A model generated the notes under the pieces. That model ran no database searches, was not told the origin of the DNA, and worked only from the letters and a program-made list of their open reading frames with translations. A program made the translations under genes and the position numbers. This document shows positions 24,605 to 34,519 of a DNA stretch of 64,000 bases, one piece after another (positions within the stretch are counted from its first letter, which is position 1; the number at the start of each line of letters is the position of its first letter). Source of the DNA: Streptomyces coffeae (lineage in GTDB: Bacteria; Actinomycetota; Actinomycetes; Streptomycetales; Streptomycetaceae); NCBI RefSeq assembly GCF_016741875.1, contig NZ_JAERRF010000001.1, positions 124,001-188,000 of the forward strand. The letters run 5' to 3'.

Positions 24605-24919
24605 GACCGTGAGTCTTGCAGGGGGCACTGACAACGGCCCCGGGCCGCGGCCCGGACAGCCCGGCGGCAAGTCGGTGGGAGCGGCCAACCCGGGGCGCGT
24701 CGTTGACGTCCTAGAGGACAGGGAAGAAGAGATGACGACTGTTCTGCTCTGCCCGGGGCAGGAGACGCGATTGCCGGGTGATCAACCGGATACGCGTGGT
24801 GCACGTGCATCTGCTGATGCATCTACCTGTGCAAATGCCAACGCATTTGCCCATGCATTAGCAAAGGAACGCGGCTATGATCCGGGCAGTTGTCAGCTGC
24901 ACGAACAGTGGAGAGCCCT
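24605..24919 (+). other. Divergent intergenic region between the polymerase and DUF397 genes
   Basis: 315 bp. Bases 24605-24720 show nothing specific. Bases 24800-24860 hold the TGCA-type palindromes described separately. A short frame starting at ATG 24732 with an AGGGA site runs out of phase through the DUF397 gene and loses coding character, so I do not call it. Confidence 0.6.
24800..24858 (+). promoter_or_regulatory. Cluster of TGCA-type palindromes upstream of DUF397
   Basis: Within 60 bp: TGCACGTGCA (24800-24809), TGCATC-TGCT-GATGCA (24806-24821), GCAAATGC-CAAC-GCATTTGC (24831-24850) and ATGCAT (24853-24858). The segment is clearly AT-richer than its surroundings. It is a good candidate for binding by XRE/DUF5753 regulators, whose genes sit nearby with similar sequences. 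Confidence 0.6.
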
Positions 24920-25177
24920 GTGCGCGACCACCCGTACAACGGCATGGCGGCCGCGGACCTTCAGGGGGTCGCCTGGCAGAAGAGCAGACACAGCAATTCC
25001 CAAGGGGCGTGCGTGGAGTTCGCCAAGCTGCCCGGCGGTGATGTTGCCGTGCGCAACTCCCGCTTCCCGGACGGCCCGGCGCTCATCTACACCCCAGCCG
25101 AGGTCGAGGCGATGCTGCGCGGGGTCAAGGACGGAGAATTCGACCACCTGGCACAGGACCCGGCCGGTCTGGGCTGA
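24920..25177 (+). CDS. DUF397 protein
   Basis: An 85-residue protein typical of the streptomycete DUF397 family: AAADLQGVAWQKSRHSNSQG, ACVEFAKLPGGDVAVRNSRF, DGPALIYTPAEVEAMLRGVK, DGEFDHL. These proteins usually sit next to an XRE regulator of the DUF5753 type and are thought to act with it, as in whiJ-like developmental clusters. GTG 24920 is chosen for GGAGAG 5 bases upstream. Here the XRE gene is 2 kb away with a protease and an ATP-binding gene between. Confidence 0.88.
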   Translation: MRDHPYNGMAAADLQGVAWQKSRHSNSQGACVEFAKLPGGDVAVRNSRFPDGPALIYTPAEVEAMLRGVKDGEFDHLAQDPAGLG

Positions 25178-25265
25178 TCACGCGGGTGCGCACGGCGCCG
25201 ATCCCACACGTCTGAGCGACACTGGTAGTGACGGCGGGGGACCCAGCTGATGTGAGACGGCGGCG

Positions 25266-26417
25266 ATGAAGGGCTCGGTCCGGGTCGGACATGTGCTCGG
25301 GGTGCCACTGCGGATGCACTGGAGCGTCCCGGTGCTGATCGCCCTGCTCGCCTACGGCCTCGGCCGCGAGACGCTGCCCGCGTGGACCCCCGGACGGACG
25401 GCCGTGGTGTATGCCGTCGCCAGCCTCGTCGGCGCCGTGCTGCTGATGGGCAGCCTGCTGCTGCACGAGGCCGCCCACGCCGTGGCCGCCCTCCGGAAGG
25501 GCGTCTCGGTCGAGGACGTGACGCTGTGGGCGCTGGGCGGAGTGACCCAGATGGGACGGCCGCGCACCGCCGGGATCGCCCTGCTGGTGGCCGTCAGCGG
25601 TCCGCTCACCAGCCTGTTGCTCGGCGGGATCGCCATCGGTGCGGGGATCGGGGTGAACGCGTTCGTCGGATGGGGTGTGCCCGCGGCCCTGCTGGTCTGG
25701 CTGGGCTGGGCCAATCTGCTGCTGGGTGTGTTCAATCTGCTGCCCGCGGCCCCGCTGGACGGGGGCCGGGTGGTGCAGGCGGTGCTGTGGTGGCGCACCG
25801 GTGACCGGGAGCGCGCCGACCGGGCGGCTGGGCGCAGCGGTCAGGTCTTCGGGGTGCTGCTCATCGCCTTCGGCTGGATCTCCTTCCTGCGTGGCAACGG
25901 CGGCGGTCTGTGGCTCGCGCTGATCGGGCTGTTCATGGTCGTCATCGCCAACGCGGAGCGCCAGCGGGCCGGATTGGCCACGGCGCTGCGCGGGGTGCGG
26001 GCGGGCCACGCGATGTCCACGCCGGTGGCCACCGGGGCGGACTGGCTGACCGTGGGGCGGTTCATCGACGACGTGGCGGCCCATTCCCGCCATTCCGTAC
26101 TGCCTCTGCTCGACTTCGAGGGACGGCCCAGTGGGGTGGTGCAGCTGCGCGCCCTGGCGAATGTGCCGCCCGCGGAGCGGGAGAGCCGGCGGGTGCGCGA
26201 GGCGGCCGTACCGCTGTCACGGTGCACGGTGGCCACATCCGACGAGCTGCTGACCGAGGTGCTGGATCGGGCGCGGCCGGGCAGCGGAGGGATGCCGGTG
26301 CTGGTGGTGGACCACGGTCATCTGGAGGGGATCGTCACCATGCACGATGTGACCCGGTACTTCCAGCTGCACGCCCTGGGCATCGCCACGGCGCCACCGG
26401 AGTCCGCCCACCACTAG
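25266..26417 (+). CDS. Site-2 protease family (M50) membrane metalloprotease with CBS pair
   Basis: A 383-residue intramembrane protease. Helices span about 15-220. The zinc site HEAAH is in LLLHEAAHAVAAL and the third ligand is in NLLPAAPLDGGR. Residues about 245-375 form two CBS domains (AMSTPVATGADWLTVGRFID; TVATSDELLTEVLDRARPGSG, then MPVLVVDHGHLEGIVTMHDV), which may bind adenine nucleotides and gate the protease. The family cuts membrane-bound regulators such as anti-sigma factors. Two anti-sigma genes are within 7 kb, one with a membrane helix, so a link is possible but unproven. Confidence 0.93.
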   Translation: MKGSVRVGHVLGVPLRMHWSVPVLIALLAYGLGRETLPAWTPGRTAVVYAVASLVGAVLLMGSLLLHEAAHAVAALRKGVSVEDVTLWALGGVTQMGRPRTAGIALLVAVSGPLTSLLLGGIAIGAGIGVNAFVGWGVPAALLVWLGWANLLLGVFNLLPAAPLDGGRVVQAVLWWRTGDRERADRAAGRSGQVFGVLLIAFGWISFLRGNGGGLWLALIGLFMVVIANAERQRAGLATALRGVRAGHAMSTPVATGADWLTVGRFIDDVAAHSRHSVLPLLDFEGRPSGVVQLRALANVPPAERESRRVREAAVPLSRCTVATSDELLTEVLDRARPGSGGMPVLVVDHGHLEGIVTMHDVTRYFQLHALGIATAPPESAHH

Positions 26418-26478
26418 GACCCGTCCCGGACGCCCCCTTTGACGACGGACCCTGGGCCGTGCGGCCCGCACGTCGCGG

Positions 26479-26991
26479 TCAGGGGCGGGGCAGCTGGAAC
26501 AGGGCCCAGACGACCTTGCCCCGCAGTGGCCCGGCCAGCGGATGCCAGCCCCAGCCGTCCGTGAAGGACTCCACCAGATGAAGCCCGCGCCCGGACTCCT
26601 CGGCCCAGTCCGCCTCACCCGCCACCGGGCCCTTCTCGCTGAGGTCGCGTACCGCGCACACCAGCCGGGTGGGGCAGTGCATCAGATGGAGCCGCACCTG
26701 CGGATCGCTCTCGCCGTCCCCCCGGCCGCCGGTGAGACCGCCGGCCGCCCCGCTGGGCAGCCCGTACCGCAGGGCGTTGGTCACCAGCTCGGAGACGACC
26801 AGGGCCACCTCGTCGAACAGCTCGGGCAGACCCCATTGGCGCAGGGTGGATCCGGTGAACTGCCGGGCGCCGCGGACCGCTTCGAAGCGGGAGGGCAATG
26901 GGCACGAGACGGATCCGGAGATGCCGGAGGGGTCGATCGGAGGGAGCCCTCGCCACAAGGGCTCCAGGAGGGTCGATCCTTCGCTCCCCAT
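26479..26991 (-). CDS. ATP-binding protein, HATPase_c (anti-sigma kinase-like)
   Basis: A 170-residue protein of the RsbW/SpoIIAB-like group common in streptomycetes. It has VALVVSELVTNALRYG (N-box with the Mg-binding Asn), then a shortened lid and GRGLHLVESFTDGWGW (G-box). Such proteins occur beside XRE/DUF397 genes and may bind or phosphorylate a partner. It is divergent from the XRE gene with a shared TGCA-rich control region. ATG 26991 has AGGAG 7 bases upstream. Confidence 0.88.
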   Translation of the reverse strand: MGSEGSTLLEPLWRGLPPIDPSGISGSVSCPLPSRFEAVRGARQFTGSTLRQWGLPELFDEVALVVSELVTNALRYGLPSGAAGGLTGGRGDGESDPQVRLHLMHCPTRLVCAVRDLSEKGPVAGEADWAEESGRGLHLVESFTDGWGWHPLAGPLRGKVVWALFQLPRP

Positions 26992-27294
26992 GCGAGCACT
27001 CCTGCATCCGTGGCCGTGATGGTTCTTGGCCAGATCTCGTACGAGCTTGCACGTGCGCTAAGCCTATGGTTCCGAATGCGTAGAGCAGATGCAAGGGCAG
27101 ATGCACGTGCACGGTGCTTTTTTGAGGGACAGTGACCGCATTTACACGCCTTTCCTCCTACGCAATGATGCGTACATGGCCCTGCTGAGTGACGGCATGT
27201 GTACAGCGTGGAACCTGGGAAGTGGCAGACTTCAGCCCCAGGGGCCGCGGGGTCGCCTCGGAAGGGTGAGTTCCGTACAGGGAGGGTCACGCAG
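26992..27294. promoter_or_regulatory. Divergent control region with TGCA repeats
   Basis: 303 bp between the ATP-binding gene and the XRE gene. Bases 27048-27111 contain GCACGTGC, two copies of GCAGATGCA (27085-27093 and 27097-27105) and CGTGCAC. They share the TGCA theme with the DUF397 upstream region, which suggests one regulator for both. GGAGG before 27295 is the ribosome site of the XRE gene. No other gene is seen. Confidence 0.55.
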
Positions 27295-28158
27295 ATGACC
27301 GCAAGTGAGTCGAGTGGATCGGTGGTGCGCCGTATCCTCCTGGGCTCCCAGCTCAGGCGGCTGCGCGAGTCCCGGGGCATTACGCGGGAGGCGGCGGGCT
27401 ACTCGATCCGTGCCTCCGAATCCAAGATCAGCCGCATGGAGTTGGGCCGGGTGAGCTTCAAGGCGCGCGATATCGAGGATCTGCTGACGCTCTACGGCGT
27501 GACGGACGAGGCCGAGCGCGCGGCGCTGCTCGGGCTCGCCCGCGAGGCCAATCTCACCGGCTGGTGGCACAGTTACGGCGATGTGCTGCCCGGCTGGTTC
27601 CAGACCTATGTCGGCCTGGAGGGCGCGGCCTCCCATATCGCCTGCTACGAGCTCCAGTTCATCCACGGGCTGCTCCAGACCGAGGCCTACGCCCATGCCG
27701 TGGTGACCCGCGGCCAGCCCCAGGCGGCCGCCGCCGAGGTGGACCGCCGGGTGGCGCTGCGGCTGGAGCGGCAGAAGCTGCTGGTCTCCGAGCGCGCCCC
27801 GGCCTTCCACGCGGTGCTGGACGAGGCGGCGCTGCGCCGTCCGTACGGCGGGCGCGAGGTGATGCGCGCCCAGCTGCGCCATCTGATCGCCGTCTCCGAG
27901 CAGCCGAATGTGACCTTGCAGGTGATGCCGTTCTCCTTCGGCGGCCACGCGGCCGAGAGCGGGACGTTCACGTTGCTGCGCTTCCCGGAGTCCGACCTGC
28001 CCGACGTGGTCTATCTGGAACAGCTCACCAGCGCGCTCTACCTGGACAAACGCGATGAAGTGGCGCAGTACGAGCGGGTATTGGCGCGGCTGGGCGCGGA
28101 CAGTCTGTCACCGCGCGAGAGCCGGGAACTGCTCGGAGAACTCCTTCGCGGCGCCTGA
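27295..28158 (+). CDS. XRE-family transcriptional regulator with DUF5753 domain
   Basis: A 287-residue regulator. The helix-turn-helix is at about 15-75 (LLGSQLRRLRESRGITREAA, then SIRASESKISRMELGR). The DUF5753 domain spans about 100-280, with WWHSYGDVLPGWFQTYVGLE, IHGLLQTEAYAHAV and PFSFGGHAAESGTFTLLRFP. This is the classic partner type of DUF397 proteins. ATG 27295 has GGAGG 9 bases upstream. It probably binds the palindromes in its own promoter. Confidence 0.93.
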   Translation: MTASESSGSVVRRILLGSQLRRLRESRGITREAAGYSIRASESKISRMELGRVSFKARDIEDLLTLYGVTDEAERAALLGLAREANLTGWWHSYGDVLPGWFQTYVGLEGAASHIACYELQFIHGLLQTEAYAHAVVTRGQPQAAAAEVDRRVALRLERQKLLVSERAPAFHAVLDEAALRRPYGGREVMRAQLRHLIAVSEQPNVTLQVMPFSFGGHAAESGTFTLLRFPESDLPDVVYLEQLTSALYLDKRDEVAQYERVLARLGADSLSPRESRELLGELLRGA

Positions 28159-28249
28159 CGCGCCAGTAGGATGACGTAGCGTCAGGATGACCCCCCACCC
28201 GTGCGCGGGTGTCGTTGCCGTGACACCGCGTCCTCCAGATAGGGATGGC

Positions 28250-29707
28250 ATGTCCTACTTCTCCGAGTTGGCCTTTCAGTACATCGACGGTGAGTGGCGC
28301 GGCGGCAACGGATCCTGGGACATCGTCGACTTCAACCCCTACGGCGGGGAGAAGCTGGCGTCCATCACCGTCGCCACCGTCGAGGAGATCGATCTCGCCT
28401 ATCGGGCGGCCGAGCGGGCGCAGCCGTCGTGGGGTGCCATCAACCCCTATGTCCGGCGGCAGGTCTTCGAGCGGGTGCTGCGGATCATCGAGGACCGCGA
28501 GAAGGAGCTCACCGAGACGATCATCGCCGAGTGCGGTGGCACCCATGTGAAGGCGGGGTTCGAACTCCATCTGGCCAAGGAGTTCCTGCGGGAGGCCATC
28601 CAGCTGGCGCTGCGTCCCGAGGGCCGGATCATCCCGTCCCCGGTCGACGGCAAGGAGAACCGCCTCTACCGGGTGCCGGTCGGGGTCGTGGGCGTCATCA
28701 GCCCGTTCAACTTCCCCTTCCTGCTCTCGCTGAAGTCGGTGGCCCCGGCGCTGGCCCTGGGCAATGCCGTGGTCCTCAAACCGCATCAGAACACCCCGAT
28801 CTGCGGTGGCGGTCTGGTGGCCAAGGTCTTCGAGGAGGCGGGGCTGCCCGCCGGACTGCTCAATGTGGTGGTCACGGATATCGCGGAGATCGGTGACGCG
28901 CTGATCGAGCACCCGGTGCCCAAGGTCATCTCGTTCACCGGGTCGGACAAGGTCGGCCGTCATGTGGCCACCGTGGCCGCCTCCCACTTCAAGCGGTCGA
29001 TCCTGGAGCTGGGCGGCAACAGCGCACTGGTCGTCCTGGACGACGCGGACCTCGACTACGCGGTGGACGCGGCGGTGTTCAGCCGCTTCGTCCACCAGGG
29101 GCAGGTCTGTATGGCCGCCAACCGGGTGCTGGTGGACCGCGCGGTGGAGCGGGAGTTCACCGAGAAGTTCGTGGCCAAGGTGAAGTCGCTGAAGGTGGGC
29201 GACCCCGGCGATCCGACCACCCACATCGGCCCCCTGATCAACGAGGGCCAGGCCGAGACCATCAGCTCCCTGGTCGACCAGTCCATAGCCGAGGGCGCCA
29301 CCGCGCTGGTGCGGGGGCGCGCCGAGGGCACCCTGGTGGAGCCGAGCGTGCTGGGCGGGGTTCCGGAGGGGTCGGCCATCCTCAAGCAGGAGATCTTCGG
29401 CCCGGTGGTGGTGCTGATCCCGTTCGACGGCGAGGAGGAGGCCGTGCGGATCGCCAATGACACGGACTACGGGCTCAGCGGCGCCGTGCACACGGGCGAC
29501 ATCGAGCGCGGGGTGCGGTTCGCCCGGCGCATCCACACCGGCATGATCCATGTGAACGACAGCACCGTGCACGACGAGCCGATCGTGCCGTTCGGCGGGG
29601 AGAAGTTCTCCGGGCTGGGGCGGCTCAACGGCGAGTCGATGGTCGAGGACTTCACCACCACCAAGTGGATCTCCATCCAGCACGGGCGGAGCCAGTTCCC
29701 CTTCTGA
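28250..29707 (+). CDS. NAD(P)-dependent aldehyde dehydrogenase (aromatic/benzaldehyde type)
   Basis: A 485-residue ALDH-superfamily enzyme oxidising an aldehyde to a carboxylate. Seen are the cofactor site ISPFNFP and FTGSDKVGRHV, the general base Glu in LELGGNSALVVLDDAD, the nucleophile Cys in HQGQVCMAANR, and EIFGPVV. The opening (YFSELAFQYIDGEWRGGNGS) and 'C-M-A-A-N-R' context resemble vanillin/benzaldehyde dehydrogenases. It is monocistronic by spacing, with AGGGATGG before ATG 28250. The substrate cannot be fixed from sequence. Confidence 0.93.
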   Translation: MSYFSELAFQYIDGEWRGGNGSWDIVDFNPYGGEKLASITVATVEEIDLAYRAAERAQPSWGAINPYVRRQVFERVLRIIEDREKELTETIIAECGGTHVKAGFELHLAKEFLREAIQLALRPEGRIIPSPVDGKENRLYRVPVGVVGVISPFNFPFLLSLKSVAPALALGNAVVLKPHQNTPICGGGLVAKVFEEAGLPAGLLNVVVTDIAEIGDALIEHPVPKVISFTGSDKVGRHVATVAASHFKRSILELGGNSALVVLDDADLDYAVDAAVFSRFVHQGQVCMAANRVLVDRAVEREFTEKFVAKVKSLKVGDPGDPTTHIGPLINEGQAETISSLVDQSIAEGATALVRGRAEGTLVEPSVLGGVPEGSAILKQEIFGPVVVLIPFDGEEEAVRIANDTDYGLSGAVHTGDIERGVRFARRIHTGMIHVNDSTVHDEPIVPFGGEKFSGLGRLNGESMVEDFTTTKWISIQHGRSQFPF

Positions 29708-29863
29708 TCCATGGTGTTCCGGGGCTCGCCGGGTTCCGGGGTCCGCCCGTTTTTGGCTCTCCCGATCGATGAGGACAGAAACTGACCGCATCGCTGTCTA
29801 CCGTCGAAGACATCAGCCCGACCGGAACACCCCGGTCGGCGGAACCGACGGAAGGCGGATCCC

Positions 29864-30415
29864 ATGCCCACTCTGGTGAGTCAGGAAGCCCACGGTGACG
29901 AGGCCGGTGCCCTGCTGGGCTTCCTGGACGCGCAGCGCGGCGCGATCCGCCGGACCCTGCACGGGCTGACCGCCGAGCAGGCGAGCAGCAAGCCGTCCGC
30001 GAGCGAACTGTCGCTCGCGGGGCTGCTCAAGCATGTCGCCGAGGTCGAGCAGGGCTGGGTCGAGGACGCCAAGGGCGTACCGCACACCATCGTGCGCAAC
30101 CACGAGAACTGGCACCTCAGCTTTGAGCTGGAGGAGGGTCAGACCGTCGAGAGTCTGCTCGCCTTCTGGGACGATGTGGCGGAGCGCACGGAGAAGTTCA
30201 TCCGCTCGCTGCCGGATCTGAACGGCACCTTCCCGCTGCCCCGCGCCCCGTGGTTCCCCCAGGGCAGTGAGCGGTCGATGCGGTTCCTGCTGCTGACCCT
30301 GATCCAGGAGATGGCCCGGCACGCCGGTCACGCGGATGTCATCCGGGAGACCCTCGACGGCAAGACCGCCTTCGTCCTCATCGACGAGACGGGCACCCCC
30401 TCCGCCACCTCCTGA
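29864..30415 (+). CDS. DinB/DUF664 family protein (putative thiol transferase)
   Basis: A 183-residue four-helix bundle of the DinB superfamily, DUF664 branch. The presumed metal-binding His residues are in LAGLLKHVAEVEQGWVED and QEMARHAGHADVIRE. In actinomycetes several DinB proteins are mycothiol-dependent S-transferases for detoxification, so that role is likely but unproven. GGAAGGCGG precedes ATG 29864. The gene stands between an aldehyde dehydrogenase and a PadR-ABC unit. Confidence 0.88.
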   Translation: MPTLVSQEAHGDEAGALLGFLDAQRGAIRRTLHGLTAEQASSKPSASELSLAGLLKHVAEVEQGWVEDAKGVPHTIVRNHENWHLSFELEEGQTVESLLAFWDDVAERTEKFIRSLPDLNGTFPLPRAPWFPQGSERSMRFLLLTLIQEMARHAGHADVIRETLDGKTAFVLIDETGTPSATS

Positions 30416-30510
30416 ACCGCTCGCCCGGTCCGCCCCGCCCGGCCCGTCACGTCTAGCCTGGACGCAGCAAGAGGGCCGCGGGGACAACGGCGGGATGGAG
30501 AGATCGGGCG

Positions 30511-31167
30511 ATGTCAGCGATCCGGCTGCTGGTGCTGGGAGCGGTGCGCCAGCACGGGCGGGCGCACGGTTATCAGGTCCGCAACGACCTGGAGTTCTGG
30601 GGCGCGCACGAGTGGTCCAACGCCAAGCCCGGATCGATCTACCACGCCCTCAAACAGATGGCGAAGCAAGGGCTGATGCGCGCCCATGACATCGCTCCGA
30701 GCACGGCCGGCGGTCCGCCGCGCACCGAGTACGAGCTGACCGAGGCGGGGGAGGAGGAGTACTTCCGGCTGCTGCGGAAGTCCCTGCTGGAACACGGTCA
30801 GAAGCTGGACGAACTGACGGCCGGGGTGGGCTTCATCGTCGACCTCACCCGGGCCGAGGCCATCGATCTGCTCAAGCGGCGGGTGGCGGCGCTCGAGGGG
30901 TGGCGGGACGAGGTGACCCGGCACTGGATGCCCCCCGAGGAGTCGCCCGACGAGTGGGGCCATATCGGCGAGATCATGAAGTTCTGGCTGCACTCCGCCG
31001 ACAGCGGGGCCGAGTGGACCCGGGGGCTGATCGAGCGCCTCGAGGGCGGGGCCTATGTGATGGCGGGCGAGGGGAAGCGCTCGGTGGATGTGCTGATGGA
31101 GGATGCGCGGCCACCCGGTGAGCACACCCTCGCCGAGGACGCCCCTGCCAAGGACGCTCCCGCCTAG
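30511..31167 (+). CDS. PadR-family transcriptional regulator of the ABC exporter
   Basis: A 218-residue repressor. The PadR winged helix is at about 5-90 (LLVLGAVRQHGRAHGYQVRN; PGSIYHALKQMAKQGLMRAH; GPPRTEYELTEAGEEEYFRL). A C-terminal helical domain (PadR_C-like) is followed by an Ala/Asp/Pro tail. It is placed directly before an ABC-2 exporter, like LmrA/PadR-type drug-responsive repressors. Two palindromes 55-120 bp after its stop are the probable binding sites. GGAGA lies upstream of ATG 30511. Confidence 0.92.
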   Translation: MSAIRLLVLGAVRQHGRAHGYQVRNDLEFWGAHEWSNAKPGSIYHALKQMAKQGLMRAHDIAPSTAGGPPRTEYELTEAGEEEYFRLLRKSLLEHGQKLDELTAGVGFIVDLTRAEAIDLLKRRVAALEGWRDEVTRHWMPPEESPDEWGHIGEIMKFWLHSADSGAEWTRGLIERLEGGAYVMAGEGKRSVDVLMEDARPPGEHTLAEDAPAKDAPA

Positions 31168-31221
31168 GACGCCCCAACCAAGAACGCCTCCGCCCAGGAG
31201 GACGACGAGAGATCCATCCAT

Positions 31222-31288
31222 TAATCAAGTTTGACTAGTCCGCGGATCGGGGAGTAGCCTCCGGAGCCGCTTAGTCAAATTTGACTAA
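31222..31288 (+). promoter_or_regulatory. ABC exporter promoter with two PadR-type operators
   Basis: A -35 box TTGACT (31231-31236) and -10 box TAGCCT (31255-31260) are 18 bp apart. Operator 1 (31222-31239, imperfect TAATCAAGTTTGACTAGT) overlaps the -35. Operator 2 (31271-31288, TTAGTCAAATTTGACTAA) is a perfect 18-bp palindrome just past the expected transcription start. Their centres are 49 bp apart. The layout fits repression by the PadR protein encoded just upstream. Confidence 0.75.
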
Positions 31289-31309
31289 TGCAATCGAGAG
31301 GGGAAGACC

Positions 31310-32367
<1,058 letters not shown>

Positions 32368-32371
<4 letters not shown>

Positions 32372-33192
32372 CCACCGCGACGGACACCACCGCACAGCCC
32401 TCGGGCACCCTGCGCTGGGCCCTCGCCGACTCCTGGACCATGACCCGGCGCGGTTTCGCCCACTGGGCGCGCCAGCCCGTCCAGGTGGTCGTCAACCTGG
32501 TCTTCCCGGTGATGATGCTGCTGATGTTCGCGTACTTCCTGGGCGGCGGGATGACCGTCCCCGGAGGCGGCGACTACAAGCAGTTCCTGGTGCCCGGGGT
32601 GTTCGCCCTCACCATGGCCTTCGGTCTGGAAGGGACGATGCTCGCCGTCACCCAGGACCTCAACAAGGGCGTCATCGACCGCTTCCGCTCCATGCCCATG
32701 GCCCCCTCGGCGGTGCTGGTCGGGCGCAGCGTGCTGGACATGCTCCAGTCCGCGCTGAGCCTGTGCGCGCTGATCGGGGTCGGTCTGGCGATGGGCTGGC
32801 GCTGGCACGGTGGGATCGCGGAGGCGCTGTACGCGGTCGGGCTGCTGCTCTGGCTGCGCTTCGCGATGCTGTGGATCGGCATCCACCTGGGCATGGTGGC
32901 CGGACGGCCCGAACTCGTCCAGGCCGTACAGATCTTGGTCTGGCCGGTCGGCTTCTTCTCCAATGTGTTCGCCGCGCCCGAGCACATGCCCGCGTGGGTG
33001 GGGGCGGTCGCGGAGTGGAACCCGATGTCGGCGACGGCCGCCGCGACCCGCGATCTGTTCGGGAATCCGGGCGCCGGGGGCGGCTCCTGGGCCGCCGACC
33101 ACGCCCAACTCCTCGCCCTCTGCTGGCCGCTGCTGCTGGTGGCGGTCTTCTTCCCGCTGGCCGTCGGCCGTTACCGGAGGCTCACCCGCTGA
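32368..33192 (+). CDS. ABC-2 type transporter permease (DrrB-like)
   Basis: A 274-residue membrane protein with six helices: [77 protein letters not shown], an amphipathic [17 protein letters not shown], and [20 protein letters not shown]. The 'FFSNVFxxPExMPxWL' type segment is the signature of DrrB/ABC-2 permeases. ATG 32368 overlaps the ATPase stop by 4 bases, so the pair forms one exporter. Confidence 0.93.
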
Positions 33193-33268
33193 CGGCGGCG
33201 CACCGGGCCCGGATGCCACCTCGGTCACATCGTCACCGGTGCTGGGTGGTTGCGGATACGGTGCAGGT

Positions 33269-34513
33269 ATGGGGAACGACAGCGTGGGCATGGGGGCGGC
33301 CACGGCCGGGGGGCCGGGATACGCCCTGCTGATCGCGGCCGGACCGTCCGGAAAGCACCGCATGATGGATGCGGCGGCCGCGCTGCCACAGCTCGCGGCG
33401 GTGCCTCCGGCGGCACTGCTGGGCACGCCCGGCGGCGCCAGCGTGGTCCAACTCGTCGACCCCGCCGACCCGCAGACCGTGCTGACCCATCTGCGGACCG
33501 CGGCCGCCCATCCGGGCCCGGTGCTGATCTATCTCGCGGGCCGGCTCACCGTGGACGCCAAACAGCGTTTACCGCACCTGGCGTTGGCACGCACCACTGC
33601 GCGGACGGCCCGGTACACGGCGCTGCCGTGGCACTGGCTGGCCGCCGAGCTCGCCCAGCGGCCGCCCGGCAGCACCACGGTGCTGGCCGATCTGGTGGCC
33701 GACGAGACGGCGTGGCCGGGGCTCTCCGGGGCCTCGGGCGACACCGGTTGGCTCGCGTCCGGGCTGACGTTGTATGGCGCGGTCGCCCCGGCCCCGCCCA
33801 AGCGGCAGCTCGCGGCGCCGGTCTACAGCCGTGCGCTGGCCGAGGTGCTGCGCGGTGCCGCGGCGGGTGGTGCCCCCGGCCCGCTGCCGTACGCCCTGCT
33901 GCATGAGCGGGCCGTCGCGGAGGCGGGGCTCGGCGGTGGGCCCGCACTGCTGCTGGACGGGTCAGGGGAAACGTCTCAGCGGCCGGTGAACACGGTGCCG
34001 GACGCCGTCGTACGCGCCGCCGTACCCCAGGACGCCGTACGGCAGGGGCCGCCGCCCGCCCCCGGGTCCGTCCCGGTGCCGGATCCGCACGCCGCCATCT
34101 TCGAGGCCGCGCACTCCGGGCGGCACAGCGAGGCCGCCTCCATGGCGGCGGCCTGGGAGCAGGAGGCGCTGCGCGCGGCCGGTCCCCGCTCCGCCGACGC
34201 GATCCACTGGCTGGAGGTCCGCGCCGATCTCGCCCGGCTGGCCGACGACCCCGCCCGCGCCTGTGAGCTGTGGCTTGCGGTGGCCGGCGCCCGGCTGGGC
34301 AACGGGGAACCGGCCGGGCATCCCGAGGTGGAGGGGGCCGTGGACCGGGCGCACCACCAGTGGCAGTTCGTCCAGGACCCGGGGAGGGCCAGTGCCCTCG
34401 CCCCGCGGCTGATCGATCTGCGCGGCCGGGTACCCGGCCGCAGACCCGGGGCTCTGGAGGCCGTACGCCGCAGAGCGGAGCTGCTGCTCAACACCGCGTC
34501 CCAGCCGGGCTGA
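33269..34513 (+). CDS. Hypothetical protein, possibly with a degenerate caspase-like domain
   Basis: A 414-residue soluble protein. Residues about 12-210 show an alternating strand/helix pattern (YALLIAAGPSGKHRMMDAAA; GPVLIYLAGRLTVDAKQRLP; STTVLADLVADETAWPGL) that resembles peptidase C14/caspase-like domains common in streptomycetes. The catalytic His (expected after 'YLAG', as in YxAGHG) and Cys are not visible. A middle Pro-rich linker (about 245-275) leads to a helical, Ala-rich C-terminal half that looks TPR-like (AAIFEAAHSGRHSEAASMAA). There is no ribosome site of note. Function unknown; the caspase relation is tentative. Confidence 0.75.
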   Translation: MGNDSVGMGAATAGGPGYALLIAAGPSGKHRMMDAAAALPQLAAVPPAALLGTPGGASVVQLVDPADPQTVLTHLRTAAAHPGPVLIYLAGRLTVDAKQRLPHLALARTTARTARYTALPWHWLAAELAQRPPGSTTVLADLVADETAWPGLSGASGDTGWLASGLTLYGAVAPAPPKRQLAAPVYSRALAEVLRGAAAGGAPGPLPYALLHERAVAEAGLGGGPALLLDGSGETSQRPVNTVPDAVVRAAVPQDAVRQGPPPAPGSVPVPDPHAAIFEAAHSGRHSEAASMAAAWEQEALRAAGPRSADAIHWLEVRADLARLADDPARACELWLAVAGARLGNGEPAGHPEVEGAVDRAHHQWQFVQDPGRASALAPRLIDLRGRVPGRRPGALEAVRRRAELLLNTASQPG

Positions 34514-34519
34514 GAAGCC

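Noticed and set aside
24732..25250. Small gene before DUF397 starting at ATG 24732
   Set aside because: It has a passable ribosome site, but runs out of phase through DUF397 and loses coding character after 24920.
28250..30415. Aldehyde dehydrogenase and DinB protein as one detoxification operon
   Set aside because: They are 156 bp apart and nothing in the sequence ties them together. They may be independent.
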